Shown here: positions 51,976 through 62,526 of the stretch, one piece after another
Position numbering within the stretch: the first letter of the stretch is position 1
Layout of the letters: each line of letters opens with the position of its first letter
Assembly: GCA_027490725.1 (NCBI GenBank)
Contig: JAIXXN010000035.1
Span: 28,628-92,627 of the forward strand
DNA from: Oxalobacteraceae bacterium
GTDB lineage: Bacteria > Pseudomonadota > Gammaproteobacteria > Burkholderiales > Burkholderiaceae_D
Direction of reading: 5' to 3'
Length of the DNA stretch: 64,000 nucleotides
The notes under the pieces: generated by a model
Told to the model about the DNA's origin: nothing
Database searches by the model: none
What the model saw: the letters and a program-made list of their open reading frames with translations, nothing else
Made by a program: the position numbers and the translations under genes

Positions 51976-53282
51976 CAGGAGTGTGCCGAGCTTGGCCGGA
52001 TCTTGACGGCCAGTACCGCCACGGCCCCGCACAGCATCAGAATCCCCGCCAGCCGGATCACGTTTTCCGGATTCCCGCCCAGCAGGCTGTGATAGTACAG
52101 CGGCAACGTAAAGATCTGGATGATCATCGGGATCACGATGAACATATTGAAGATGCCCATATACACGCCGGTGCGCTCGGCCGGTATGCAACCAGCCAGC
52201 ATCACATAGGGATTCCCCATGATACTGGCCCACGCCAGCCCGATCCCGATCATCGGCACAAACAGCAAAGCCGGTGTGTGGATCAGCGGGATCGCCAGCA
52301 TGCCCAGCCCGGCCAGCGCCAGACAGACACTGTGACTGCGCTGCGGCCCGAAACGACGGGTGAACGGCACCAGTGCCAGCGCCCCGACAAACGCGATGGC
52401 ATTGTAGAACGCCCCCACCTGCCCGGTGAGCAGTCCGGCATCGCGGAAACCCTGCGTCGCCGGATCCGTGGTGCCGTAAATGGTGGTGGCCAGCGACAGC
52501 ATGATGTATTGCCAGTAGCAGAACATGGCATACCACTGGAACAGCTTGACCCACGCCAGTTGCTTCATGGTGTACGGCATGTCGCGCACCGCACTCGCCA
52601 CCTCGGCCAGCGTATGCCGCCAGCCGGATGGCTGGGCGCGAATCACGGCCACCTGCTGCGCCGACAGCGGCTGCTCCGGTGTGGTCTTCAAGGTCCACAG
52701 CACCGAACTAATCGAGAACACCGCACCGATCAGGAAAGCCACAATCACGATATGGGGAATCTGGTGACTATTCACGGCATCCTTGTTCATGCCCGCCCAC
52801 ACCAGTAGCGACGGCGTCAGATAGGCCAGCGTCTGCCCCAGCCCCGTGAACGCACTCTGGGTCAGGAAACCTAGCGAATGCTGGTCGGGATTGAGCTTGT
52901 CGCTGACGTAGGCGCGATACGGCTCCATCGTCACATTGTTGGCGGCATCAAGAATCCACAGCAGGCTGGCAGCAAACCATAGCGTCGGGCTGAAGGGCAT
53001 GGCCAGCAAACCCAGACTGCACAGAATCGCGCCGATCAGGAAGTACGGTGTGCGGCGTCCCCAGCGACTCACCGTACGGTCGCTCATCGCGCCGATCAGC
53101 GGCTGCACCAGCAGACCAGTCATCGGACCGGCCAGCCACAGATACGGCAAGCTGGCTTCGTCGGCACCGAGATATTTGTAGATCGGGCTCATACTGCTTT
53201 GCTGTAGCCCGAAACTGAACTGAATACCGAAGAAGCCGATATTCATATTGATGATCTGCCAGAACGACAGACGCGGCTTCAT
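51975..53282 (-). CDS. suxC: MFS sugar transporter of the sucrose locus (SLC45/SuxC type)
   Basis: A 435-residue transporter with about twelve membrane helices. The ATG at 53282 overlaps the kinase stop by 4 bp and has GGGAG upstream. The family features of the sucrose/maltose group are present: SFGLQQSSMSPIYKYLGA near the start, LAGPMTGLLVQPLIGAMSDR and the RWGRRTPYFLIGA loop (about residues 70-87). The last gene of the sucrose operon, it should move sucrose or its periplasmic product across the inner membrane with protons. Maltose cannot be excluded from sequence alone. Confidence 0.88.
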   Translation of the reverse strand: MKPRLSFWQIINMNIGFFGIQFSFGLQQSSMSPIYKYLGADEASLPYLWLAGPMTGLLVQPLIGAMSDRTVSRWGRRTPYFLIGAILCSLGLLAMPFSPTLWFAASLLWILDAANNVTMEPYRAYVSDKLNPDQHSLGFLTQSAFTGLGQTLAYLTPSLLVWAGMNKDAVNSHQIPHIVIVAFLIGAVFSISSVLWTLKTTPEQPLSAQQVAVIRAQPSGWRHTLAEVASAVRDMPYTMKQLAWVKLFQWYAMFCYWQYIMLSLATTIYGTTDPATQGFRDAGLLTGQVGAFYNAIAFVGALALVPFTRRFGPQRSHSVCLALAGLGMLAIPLIHTPALLFVPMIGIGLAWASIMGNPYVMLAGCIPAERTGVYMGIFNMFIVIPMIIQIFTLPLYYHSLLGGNPENVIRLAGILMLCGAVAVLAVKIRPSSAHS

Positions 53283-54220
53283 CCCGCTACTCCCTGCTGC
53301 CAGCTGGCCAGCCACGGTTTGTAGAAAGCCAGATCGGCCGGCACGGCACCGGCGATTCCGCAGATCGCGCCGGCAAAGGCATTCGCCCGGTCCAGCGTCA
53401 GCGCCAGCGGCCAGCCCTGCGCCTGCCCATACAGGAACACCGACGAAAACGCATCGCCCGCGCCCACCGTATCGACTATCCTGACCGGCGCAGCGGCCGG
53501 CGTGCTGATCGTGACTACGCCTTCGGCGCTAAAGTGCATGGCACCACGCTCGCCCAGCGTCACAATCATCCCTTGCAGGCGGAAAGTGCGCATCAGATTC
53601 AGACAGGCGTCGATCATTTCCTTGCTATCGATCGCACCGGTACCGGGCTGGGTGTGGGTGTACCAGCGGAACAGGTCCTGCAACTCGTCCTCGTTCACCT
53701 TCAGCACATCGGCCAGATGCAGCGACTCGAAGGCGCAACGTTCCGTCACCTGTCCCTCGCGCACATTCAGATCCAGATAGCGCTGCGCGTTGGTGGTCTC
53801 CAGCAGCGCGCGCAAGGTGCCACGCGAGCAGGGATGACGCTGCGCCATGGTGCCGAAATAGATAGTCGCCGGCGCCGCCTGTTTCAAGGCGGTCAGCGCC
53901 GCCGAAGCTTCCACGTAATCGTAGGCCTGATCTGGCAGGATGATGAAGCGGTGCCCACCATCATTGCGCTCGACCACTACGCGCCCGGTAGGCGCCACCG
54001 GATCACTCTGCAGTCCTGCCTCGCTCATACCGAAGCGCGAGAACTCGCCGCGCAGCAGCACCCCGTTCTGGTCCTGGCCCACCCGCGTGATCATCAGCGT
54101 GGCAGCGCCAAAGGCAGCCAGATTGCGCGCCACATTGAAAGGCGCGCCACCGACTACCTGCTCGGTCAGAAAATCATCGACCAGTGCTTCGCCGAAGACG
54201 GCAATGGTTTGTCCGCTCAT
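53279..54220 (-). CDS. PfkB-family fructokinase
   Basis: A 313-residue ribokinase-like sugar kinase. N-terminal FGEALVDDF and VGGAPFNVARNLAAFG (about residues 23-38) bind sugar. The PfkB signature DTVGAGDAFSSVFLYG (about 247-262) holds the catalytic Asp. In this operon it would phosphorylate the fructose released from sucrose. It follows the GH13 gene by 3 bp and overlaps the transporter start (ATGA). Assignment to fructose comes from the context. Confidence 0.88.
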   Translation of the reverse strand: MSGQTIAVFGEALVDDFLTEQVVGGAPFNVARNLAAFGAATLMITRVGQDQNGVLLRGEFSRFGMSEAGLQSDPVAPTGRVVVERNDGGHRFIILPDQAYDYVEASAALTALKQAAPATIYFGTMAQRHPCSRGTLRALLETTNAQRYLDLNVREGQVTERCAFESLHLADVLKVNEDELQDLFRWYTHTQPGTGAIDSKEMIDACLNLMRTFRLQGMIVTLGERGAMHFSAEGVVTISTPAAAPVRIVDTVGAGDAFSSVFLYGQAQGWPLALTLDRANAFAGAICGIAGAVPADLAFYKPWLASWQQGVAG

Positions 54221-54223
54221 GGT

Positions 54224-56080
54224 TTATTGTTCTCCACGTTCTAGCCAGTGCAGCGCGTACGGCGCTAGCGTAATGGTGCCGTCCAGTATGCCGCCACTCA
54301 GGCAGTCAGTCCAGCATCCCGGCAGCGCATAAGTTTGCGGCTGCGCGCTGAAATTCATCAAGGCACGGAAGTCATCCCCGCGCGCCAGCACCAGCACGCT
54401 CTCCGGCGCATCGTTCAGCAGCGTGCGCGGTGCGTGCGCCGCCAGTGCCGGATGCGCGCGGCGCAGTTTCACCAGCGCCGTCAGCCCCAGATACATGCGC
54501 CCCGCCGGGGTGTCCGCATCATGGCGCTGCTGCCAGCGTGTGCGATCGAACTGCGGGCGTTGCAGCCAGCGGCTATCCATCGCGTGCTGCGGACGCAGCA
54601 GATAGCTTTCATCATTCTCCATCGCCAGCTCATCGCCCATATACAGCACCGGCAATGCGCCAAAGCTCAAGGCCAGGCCATGCAGCAGCAACATACGCTG
54701 CAGCGCCACGGCACGTTCTTCGTCACTCTCGGCGGACTGCAGACCGGTCAGCGCAGCGGCCATGCCGTTGCTACCATGCGCGGCGTGCGGATCGCTGCTC
54801 TGGAACGCCGCACCGCGTGCATAACTACCCTCGGCACCGCTAAAGAAACGCGCCACCCGCGCCAGCCGCGCAGCACTCTCCTCACCCGCTTCGGCGCGTA
54901 GCACATTCCAGCCGATGTCGTCATGGCAGCGCACATAACTGAGCCACGTGGCGGCTGGCGGCAAGGCCGGTGTATTCGCGATCACCGCGCGCAGTACTTC
55001 GGTATTCTGTTCGGCCAGCCCCACCCAGCCAGCAGCCATCAGGCTACTGTGATAGGCGATATGGCATTCGGCGGCGTTAGCGCTACCGAGGTAGGCCGGC
55101 AATTCGCGGGTTGGCACAATCGCTTCGGCCTTCAGCAACACACCCGGTGCGACGATGTCGACAATCGCCCGCAAAGCCTGCAACAACTGGTGCGCTTCCG
55201 GCTGATTCATGCTGTTGGTGCCGACCCGTTTCCACAGGAAAGCGGTGGAGTCGAGGCGGAACACTTCCACACCACGGTTGGCCAGTCGCAGCAGCGCTTG
55301 CGCCATCTGGGCGAACACTGCCGGATTGGCATAATTCAGATCCCACTGATACGGATAGAAGGTGGTCCAGACCCAGCCATCAAGCGCGTCGACCTGACTG
55401 AAATTGCCCGGCGCGACTTGCGGGAACACCTGTCCCAGCGTGGCTTCGTAGCGCTCCGGCATACTGCGGTCGGGGAAGATGTGGAACATCGCCCGTGCAT
55501 CGGCATCGCCGGCTTTGGCCGCCAGCGCCCATGCATGGTCATCGGCCACGTGGTTCAGGATGAAGTCCGAGCACAAACTGATGCGCGCCTCGCGCAGCGC
55601 CGCAGTCAACGCTTCCAGGTCGGCATTGGTCCCCAGTGCCGGCTCCACATCGTCGAAACTGGTGACGGCAAAGCCGCCATCGTTTTCGCCTGCCCGCGCC
55701 CGCAGGAACGGCAGCAGATGCAGGTAACGTACGCCCAGTTCTTCCAGATACGGAATCTGTGTGCGCACGCCGGCCAGCGTAGCGCCGAAATTATTCACAT
55801 AGGTGCAGTAGCCCAGCATCTGCTGGCTCAGGAACCAGTCCGGCTGTGCAGCGCGTTCGGCATCGAGTGCCTTCAACGCTGCTGGCCGCGCGGCGTACAG
55901 CACGCCCAGACTGTCCATCAGGTTACCGAACCAGATGTCGAAATCGGCGCGCTCGCCATACAGACCGGCCAGCAGCCGGTGCAGCGTCGGTAGCGCTGCA
56001 GCCAGCCGCTGGGCCGCCTGCGGCCGCAGCGATTCGGGCAGGACCGCCAGCAGGCGGTCCTTGATTACATTAGAAGGCAT
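54224..56080 (-). CDS. suxB: GH13 sucrose hydrolase / amylosucrase
   Basis: A 618-residue GH13 subfamily 4 enzyme. The nucleophile is in VEVFRLDSTAFLW (about residues 271-283), the acid/base Glu in LLKAEAIVP, and the third Asp in YVRCHDDIGWN. YCTYVNNFGATLAGV and DFILNHVADDH belong to the same family. Amylosucrases make glucan from sucrose; the related sucrose hydrolases only split it. At the position of Arg226 of the Neisseria amylosucrase, which favours polymer synthesis, this protein has Gly (TLGQVFP). That points towards hydrolysis, as with SuxB of Xanthomonas. No signal peptide: cytoplasmic. Confidence 0.87.
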   Translation of the reverse strand: MPSNVIKDRLLAVLPESLRPQAAQRLAAALPTLHRLLAGLYGERADFDIWFGNLMDSLGVLYAARPAALKALDAERAAQPDWFLSQQMLGYCTYVNNFGATLAGVRTQIPYLEELGVRYLHLLPFLRARAGENDGGFAVTSFDDVEPALGTNADLEALTAALREARISLCSDFILNHVADDHAWALAAKAGDADARAMFHIFPDRSMPERYEATLGQVFPQVAPGNFSQVDALDGWVWTTFYPYQWDLNYANPAVFAQMAQALLRLANRGVEVFRLDSTAFLWKRVGTNSMNQPEAHQLLQALRAIVDIVAPGVLLKAEAIVPTRELPAYLGSANAAECHIAYHSSLMAAGWVGLAEQNTEVLRAVIANTPALPPAATWLSYVRCHDDIGWNVLRAEAGEESAARLARVARFFSGAEGSYARGAAFQSSDPHAAHGSNGMAAALTGLQSAESDEERAVALQRMLLLHGLALSFGALPVLYMGDELAMENDESYLLRPQHAMDSRWLQRPQFDRTRWQQRHDADTPAGRMYLGLTALVKLRRAHPALAAHAPRTLLNDAPESVLVLARGDDFRALMNFSAQPQTYALPGCWTDCLSGGILDGTITLAPYALHWLERGEQ

Positions 56081-58361
56081 AGGTCAGGCCGACTTTAGCG
56101 GCACGGCCGTTGATCGAGCGGGCAGCGTGACCGTCACCTTCGACTTCGGTGTAACCGATTTTGTTAAACAGATTGTTCACACTGAAGGACAGGGTGGTCT
56201 TTGGCGTCAGGCGATAGTTAGCGAACATATTCACCACCTGATAAGCGTCCTGCACGATGGTGTGCGCATCATCGCCCCACGACTTGCCGGTGCCGATCAG
56301 GCTAGCGCCCACGGTAGCATCGCCGAAGCTATAGCTAGGCATGATCTGGTACACCACCTTGGCCTGACGACGTGGCGAGTTGCCGATGTTGGCCACATCC
56401 GCTGCCGCCGTGCCGACGATCTTGGCATCGGTGTAGGTCAGGCCGCCGCTGACGCGGAAGCCGCCGTCCGAGTAGGCACCTTCCAGTTCCACACCCTTGG
56501 CATCGTATTTGTTCGAGGTGCTGCGCTGGGTGGTGGCTTCGTAGTTGCTCTCATCCGTCTTGGCCTGGAACAGGGTCACGAAGGTCGAAACACCGCCACT
56601 ACGCCATTTCACACCACCTTCGATCTGCTTGACGGTATTGATGTTGATCGGTGCACTGCCATCGAGCGGCGTGCCGAACAGGATACGGTCGGCATTGAAC
56701 GCCACGCCATCGCTGACCCGGGCAAACGCTGCCAGATTGCTGGTGATTCGGTAGTTACCACCGACCGAATACGAGTTGTGATTCATCTTGTAGTCGACCA
56801 GCTGCATGGTGGCGGCATCGTAGTGCTGGGTGCCGTTGCTCAGGGTGGCGATATTGGCCGTGCCGCTGGCAGTCTGACGATCCTGGCGTACGCTTGCATC
56901 GACATTCAGTGCGCCGATTTCATAGGCCAGATTGAAGTAAGGCGAAGTCAGTTTGTATTCCATATCGACGGCACGCGAGCAGCAACCGCCCCAGGCCGGA
57001 CCAACCAGACCTGGCGTGGTGCTAGCAGTTTTCAGCAGTGCCGGTTTGTCGCCGGAGGCCTGCAGCAGATACTCGTTGAAGTTCCAGGTCAGGCCCAGCT
57101 TCTGGGTCGACAGATACAGGCCGGCCGTGGTGGTCAGCTTGGCGCCATCGGCCAGTGCAAAGGTCTTCGACAGTTTGGTGTCGTTGAGGGTATTGCCGGC
57201 ATCGTCGATCGAAGTGTTGAACACCACGGCAGAAATCGCACGGCCCTTGTAGGTCTGGCCTTTATTCGGACCCGTCGCAAAGGTATAGGTGCCCACCGTG
57301 CCGTTGTTGGCCGGGAATACACCAGCGAAACGCCCGCTGTTGCTGGTGGTGCGGAATTTGTCGCTGAGCGTCCAGCCATCACCCAGATCGAAGGAACCTT
57401 CCAGACCGATCGAATCGCTCTTCACTTTCAGACCATCATTCACATTGGTCGACACCGGCGTATTGTTCTTACCCAGCGATACGTCGCGTACCCAGTATGG
57501 CGAATAGAACGACACGGTGCGCGGATCGATGCCCGGCAATTCCTGAATGCGCTGGTTCACCACCTGCACCGGCACTGGCAGTGCGGTCGGCGCTTTGTCA
57601 TCCAGATGTTTGAAGGACAGACGGATAAAGCCGTTGTCGAGATTGTGGGTGATGTTACCGCGGATCTGGCCGCCGTCTTCGGTCTTCATGCCGGTGTTGC
57701 GCACGCCTTCGCCGGTGCGATAACTACCACCGATGAAGAAGCGGGTCTTGTCCGAGATCGGGCTACCGTAGTCGAAATCGAGACGGGTTTCATCGTAACC
57801 GAGGCCGTGGCTGATGCCGATATGGCCGCCTTTTTCTTCACCGGTCTTGGTGATGAAGTTGATGATACCGCCCGGTGCGTTGGTGGCCAGCGTAGAGGCA
57901 GAACCGCCGCGCACCACTTCGAGGTGATCGAGCGTACCGTCAATCTTGATATAGCTATCCGGGGTGATGAAATTGAAGTCGCCCGACTGCAGCACTGGCA
58001 GACCATCTTCCTGCATCTGCACGTAGCGCGCGCCGCCGGCGGAAATCGGCACACCGCGCACGGTGATGTTGGCATTCCCTTCGCCACCCGACGATTCGGC
58101 ACGCACACCCGGCACCGAGCGCAGGACTTCGGCAGCGCTCATCGGCGCGCTGTTCTTGATCACGTCACCTTCAATGGTACTGATGGAGACGCTGGTTTTC
58201 ATTTTCGAGGAACCGGTGGCCGAACCGGTCACCACTACGCGTTCCATATTCAGGCCGTCATTGGCCGGGGTAGTTTCCTGAGCGTGGGCGCCAGCCATGT
58301 GCAGAACGGCGGTGGCAACTGCGGCAGTAATGCCGCACAGTTTGAAAGTGCGTGATGTCAT
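56070..58361 (-). CDS. suxA: TonB-dependent receptor of the sucrose locus (SuxA type)
   Basis: Outer-membrane receptor of 763 residues, started at the ATG at 58361 (GGAG 7 bp upstream). Signal peptide ends MAGAHAQ (about residue 28). The plug domain contains RVVVTGSATG, with the TonB-box-like ERVVV. AEVLRSVPGVRAESSGGEG, NITVRGVPISAGGARYVQM and EVVRGGSASTLATNAPGGII follow (about residues 80-175). The barrel ends in AKVGLTYAF with the terminal Phe. Its gene precedes suxB, whose start overlaps its 3' end by 11 bp. LacI operators lie upstream. In Xanthomonas SuxA is a high-affinity sucrose receptor. Confidence 0.9.
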   Translation of the reverse strand: MTSRTFKLCGITAAVATAVLHMAGAHAQETTPANDGLNMERVVVTGSATGSSKMKTSVSISTIEGDVIKNSAPMSAAEVLRSVPGVRAESSGGEGNANITVRGVPISAGGARYVQMQEDGLPVLQSGDFNFITPDSYIKIDGTLDHLEVVRGGSASTLATNAPGGIINFITKTGEEKGGHIGISHGLGYDETRLDFDYGSPISDKTRFFIGGSYRTGEGVRNTGMKTEDGGQIRGNITHNLDNGFIRLSFKHLDDKAPTALPVPVQVVNQRIQELPGIDPRTVSFYSPYWVRDVSLGKNNTPVSTNVNDGLKVKSDSIGLEGSFDLGDGWTLSDKFRTTSNSGRFAGVFPANNGTVGTYTFATGPNKGQTYKGRAISAVVFNTSIDDAGNTLNDTKLSKTFALADGAKLTTTAGLYLSTQKLGLTWNFNEYLLQASGDKPALLKTASTTPGLVGPAWGGCCSRAVDMEYKLTSPYFNLAYEIGALNVDASVRQDRQTASGTANIATLSNGTQHYDAATMQLVDYKMNHNSYSVGGNYRITSNLAAFARVSDGVAFNADRILFGTPLDGSAPININTVKQIEGGVKWRSGGVSTFVTLFQAKTDESNYEATTQRSTSNKYDAKGVELEGAYSDGGFRVSGGLTYTDAKIVGTAAADVANIGNSPRRQAKVVYQIMPSYSFGDATVGASLIGTGKSWGDDAHTIVQDAYQVVNMFANYRLTPKTTLSFSVNNLFNKIGYTEVEGDGHAARSINGRAAKVGLTYAF

Positions 58362-58415
58362 GGTCGTCTCCAGAGTTGTAATTTTCGCTCTGCACATTTG
58401 CTGAGCAGGTGACTC

Positions 58416-58444
58416 ATTATGAAGCGGTTTAAAATTTAATGCAA
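58416..58444 (-). promoter_or_regulatory. Promoter of the sucrose operon
   Basis: Minus-strand TTGCAT - 17 bp - CATAAT. The -35 hexamer is inside the palindromic LacI operator at 58437-58456, so repressor binding would exclude polymerase. The -10 lies 55 bp before the receptor start. Confidence 0.6.
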
Positions 58445-58456
58445 TCGATTGCATTA
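58437..58456. promoter_or_regulatory. LacI-family operator O1
   Basis: TAATGCAATCGATTGCATTA is a perfect 20-bp palindrome of the CG-centred type bound by LacI/GalR proteins. It lies 75 bp before the receptor gene and overlaps its -35 box. Confidence 0.85.
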
Positions 58457-58562
58457 CGCAGTGCAGCACATCGCCACGCGCGGTTTTTCAGAGCGAGAGT
58501 GCGTAAAACAAAGCGTTTTAAAGGCAGTACAGAATAGATTTAGTTGCGGTGCAGCAGAAAAT

Positions 58563-58582
58563 TAATGCAATCGGTTGCAAAA
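58563..58582. promoter_or_regulatory. LacI-family operator O2
   Basis: TAATGCAATCGGTTGCAAAA matches O1 at 17 of 20 positions. It abuts the 3' end of the LacI gene, 126 bp from O1, a spacing of about 12 helical turns that would allow looping. Confidence 0.7.
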
Positions 58583-58583
58583 A

Positions 58584-59636
58584 TCAGACACTGGCACTAC
58601 TGTCGCGCGCCATCAGTTGCGTCGGCAATTGCAGCGAAGGCGCAGGACGGCCTTCGATCAGTTCCAGCAGCGACGCCACCAGTGCGCGCCCGGCGGCGCG
58701 GATCGGCTGGCGGATGGTCGACAGCGGTGGATGGAAATAGGTCGACAGCTCGATATCGTCATAGCCAACCACGGCCACCTGACGTGGTACTTCCAGGCCC
58801 TGCTGGCGCAAGGTGTTAATCGCCGTCATGGCCAGCAAATCGCTGCCGGCAAAAATCGCATCGAAGCGCACATCGCGGTGCAGCAGCTCCTGCACCGCCT
58901 GCCGGCCGCTATCGGGCAGGAAGGCCACCGACACCTGCAGCGCCGGATCAACCGCAATCCCGGCTTTTTCCAGGGCCTGACAATAACCGGCGTAGCGCTG
59001 CCCCACTTCAGGCAGATTGATATCGCCGAAGAAGGCGATCCGCAAGCGCCCCTGTGCCAGCAGATGGCTGACCGCCAGATCGCCGCCGGAGACATTATCG
59101 CTACCTACCGTGCAGTACAGTTGCTGTGGCAGTTGCGCGCCCCACACCACAATCGGCACATGGCGTGCCGCCAGCTGATTGAGCTGGTCGTGGTGACGCC
59201 ACTGGCCGATCAGTACGATGCCGATCACCCGCCCCGTATCGAAGGGCGCCGCAGCGGCGTCGAGTTCTTCGGCATCGACGCGCGACACCAGCATATCGAA
59301 GCCCTGCTCGGTCAGCGCATCGGCCAGACTACCAAGCATCGACAGGAAGAAGGGATCAGACAGGTGCTGGCGGGTCGCCGAGTCGTAAGGAATCACCACA
59401 CCAATGGTGCGGTTCTGTTTCAGGCGCAGATTCTGCGCGCCGATATTGATGGTGTATTTGAGCGAACGCGCCAGCTCCATGATGCGGATGCGGGTTTCCT
59501 CATTGACCAGCTTGCTGCCAGCCAGCGCCCGCGACACGGTCGACGTCGACACACCAGCCAGCCGCGCGATGTCGGCCATCTGCAGGCGTTGCTGGGTGGC
59601 GGCGACGGCCGCTTCGGGTGGCGAAGTTTTGCTCAT
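58584..59636 (-). CDS. suxR: LacI-family repressor of the sucrose locus (SuxR type)
   Basis: A 350-residue regulator. The helix-turn-helix QMADIARLAGVSTSTVSRAL (about residues 20-39) and hinge region (RSLKYTINIGAQNLRLKQ) are standard. The periplasmic-binding-protein-like domain runs from TIGVVIPYDS to the end, with VVGYDDIELSTYFHPPLSTI (about 290-309). A 19-residue Ala/Thr-rich extension precedes the DNA-binding domain. It lies upstream of the receptor gene on the same strand, and two matching operators sit between them. The inducer is presumably sucrose or a product. Confidence 0.92.
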   Translation of the reverse strand: MSKTSPPEAAVAATQQRLQMADIARLAGVSTSTVSRALAGSKLVNEETRIRIMELARSLKYTINIGAQNLRLKQNRTIGVVIPYDSATRQHLSDPFFLSMLGSLADALTEQGFDMLVSRVDAEELDAAAAPFDTGRVIGIVLIGQWRHHDQLNQLAARHVPIVVWGAQLPQQLYCTVGSDNVSGGDLAVSHLLAQGRLRIAFFGDINLPEVGQRYAGYCQALEKAGIAVDPALQVSVAFLPDSGRQAVQELLHRDVRFDAIFAGSDLLAMTAINTLRQQGLEVPRQVAVVGYDDIELSTYFHPPLSTIRQPIRAAGRALVASLLELIEGRPAPSLQLPTQLMARDSSASV

Positions 59637-59655
59637 GCGCTTGTGCGTAAATACG

Positions 59656-60264
59656 TTATTGCGGAACCGTATCTTTGAATGACTGACGCTCTGCCAGTTT
59701 ATCGTACAGTCGCGCCAGATTGGCGTGCGTACTGCGCCAGTCGATCTCCGGGAAGCGGAAACTCAGCCAGCCCAGCGCACAACCGACCGCCACATCGGCC
59801 AGCGAATAATGAATCCCGGCGCAGTAAGGCGCTTCGCCGAGGCGCTCGGCCAGCACCGCCAGCCCCTGATGCACTTTGCGCATCTGGCGCTCGACCCATT
59901 CCTCGCTTTGCAGCTCGGGTGGACGCTGGGTGCGTTCCAGCCGCACCAGAATCGCCGCATCGAGGATGCCATCGGCCAGCGCTTCCCAGCACTTGATGTC
60001 GGCCCGTTCGCGTCCGTTAGGCGGCAACAGCTTGCACACCGGCGTCAGCGTATCGAGATACTCCACCATCACGCGCGAGTCGACCAGCACGTCGCCGTCT
60101 TCCATGATCAGGCAAGGCACCTTGCCCAGCGGATTAAGTTGATTGATCGTGGTATCTGCCGCCCACACGTTTTCCAGCACAAACTGGCAATCCAGCTTCT
60201 TTTCCGCCAGCACAACGCGCACTTTGCGCACATAAGGACTAGCGAGGGAACCGATAAGTTTCAT
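59656..60264 (-). CDS. Glutathione S-transferase family protein
   Basis: A 202-residue GST. The ATG at 60264 gives MKLIGSLASPYVRKVRVVLA, the common start in which the Ser of SPYVRKV contacts glutathione. LNPLGKVPCLIMEDGDVLVD with cis-Pro and DSR follow (about residues 48-67). The helical domain has YSLADVAVGCALGWLSFRFP (about 152-171). It resembles the YibF-type GSTs. The promoter has an extended -10. It is divergent from purB, an arrangement often seen in betaproteobacteria. Confidence 0.9.
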   Translation of the reverse strand: MKLIGSLASPYVRKVRVVLAEKKLDCQFVLENVWAADTTINQLNPLGKVPCLIMEDGDVLVDSRVMVEYLDTLTPVCKLLPPNGRERADIKCWEALADGILDAAILVRLERTQRPPELQSEEWVERQMRKVHQGLAVLAERLGEAPYCAGIHYSLADVAVGCALGWLSFRFPEIDWRSTHANLARLYDKLAERQSFKDTVPQ

Positions 60265-60292
60265 AAACGCATTAAGTGGTCGATCAAACCTG

Positions 60293-60301
60293 AGTATAAC
60301 A
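60293..60301 (-). promoter_or_regulatory. Extended -10 promoter of the GST gene
   Basis: Minus-strand TGTTATACT gives TGn plus TATACT (5 of 6), 28 bp before the GST start. Such extended -10 elements need little -35 contact, and the -35 here is poor. Confidence 0.45.
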
Positions 60302-60375
60302 TCGGCAGGTGCTAGTCCGGCCAATGGTAAAATCACGCTTTGCGCAATTTTGCTTGATGTCCGCCTGAATATTAA

Positions 60376-61770
<1,395 letters not shown>

Positions 61771-61820
61771 ACCAGCAAAAAATTCCGTAAAGCAAATTTC
61801 ACAACAATTTGCGCTACACT

Positions 61821-61854
61821 AGCCCTCGCAACAGCCGTTGCGGGGGCTTTTTTT
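61821..61854 (+). terminator. Terminator of purB
   Basis: AGCCCTCGCAAC / GTTGCGGGGGCT stem (one mismatch) with a 4-base loop, then seven T. Confidence 0.92.
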
Positions 61855-61924
61855 ATGCGCTCTGCACGCTACGCATTTCTTTGGTATATTGGTCCTAACA
61901 CGTACCATTTCCGGAGTGCCTATT

Positions 61925-62449
61925 ATGCAACGCTATACCAAGACGGCCATTGCCCTGCACTGGCTGATCGCCCTGCTGATCATCGCCGCTTTCTTACTCG
62001 GCCTGACCATGGTCGATATCCCCGGCTTTACCCCGACCAAACTCAAATACTTCTCCTGGCATAAATGGCTGGGCGTGACGGTGCTGGGACTGGCCGCCAT
62101 CCGCCTGCTGTGGCGCTTGCGCAATGCACCGCCGCCTGCGCTGGCCACCATCCCGCACTGGCAGCAACTGACGGCCGAAGGCGTGCACCATCTGCTGTAT
62201 CTGCTGATGTTTGCCGTACCCGTGTCGGGCTATCTGTACAGCTACGCAGCCGGCGTACCGGTGGTGTATCTGGGCCTGTTCCAGATGCCGGCGATTATCG
62301 ATCCGAATCCCGAGCTTAAGCCCCTCTTAAAAACCGTTCACTATGTTCTGACCATGTCCATGGCAGGTGTGGTGGTGGCCCATGCACTGGCCGCGCTCAA
62401 GCACCACTTCTTCGAGCGCGACGACACGCTGAAACGCATGTTGCCGTGA
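61925..62449 (+). CDS. Cytochrome b561
   Basis: A 174-residue di-haem membrane cytochrome with four helices. Haem-ligating His candidates are in TAIALHWLIA (about residue 12), SWHKWLGV (about 46), KTVHYVLT and VVAHALAALKHH. It should pass electrons across the inner membrane, probably from quinol. The start is MQRYTKTAIALHW at 61925. Two yceI genes follow; the b561-YceI pairing is frequent in proteobacteria and suggests a shared role in quinone or isoprenoid handling. Confidence 0.92.
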   Translation: MQRYTKTAIALHWLIALLIIAAFLLGLTMVDIPGFTPTKLKYFSWHKWLGVTVLGLAAIRLLWRLRNAPPPALATIPHWQQLTAEGVHHLLYLLMFAVPVSGYLYSYAAGVPVVYLGLFQMPAIIDPNPELKPLLKTVHYVLTMSMAGVVVAHALAALKHHFFERDDTLKRMLP

Positions 62450-62526
62450 GCCGTTTCTCGATCACCTAGACAGCGGAATACCGAACGCATCACACCTTAC
62501 CCAACCGCCCCCTGACTGGAGCCTGT

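Noticed and set aside
55935..58355. An 806-codon open frame on the plus strand
   Set aside because: It is antisense to the TonB-dependent receptor gene and lacks any recognisable motif.
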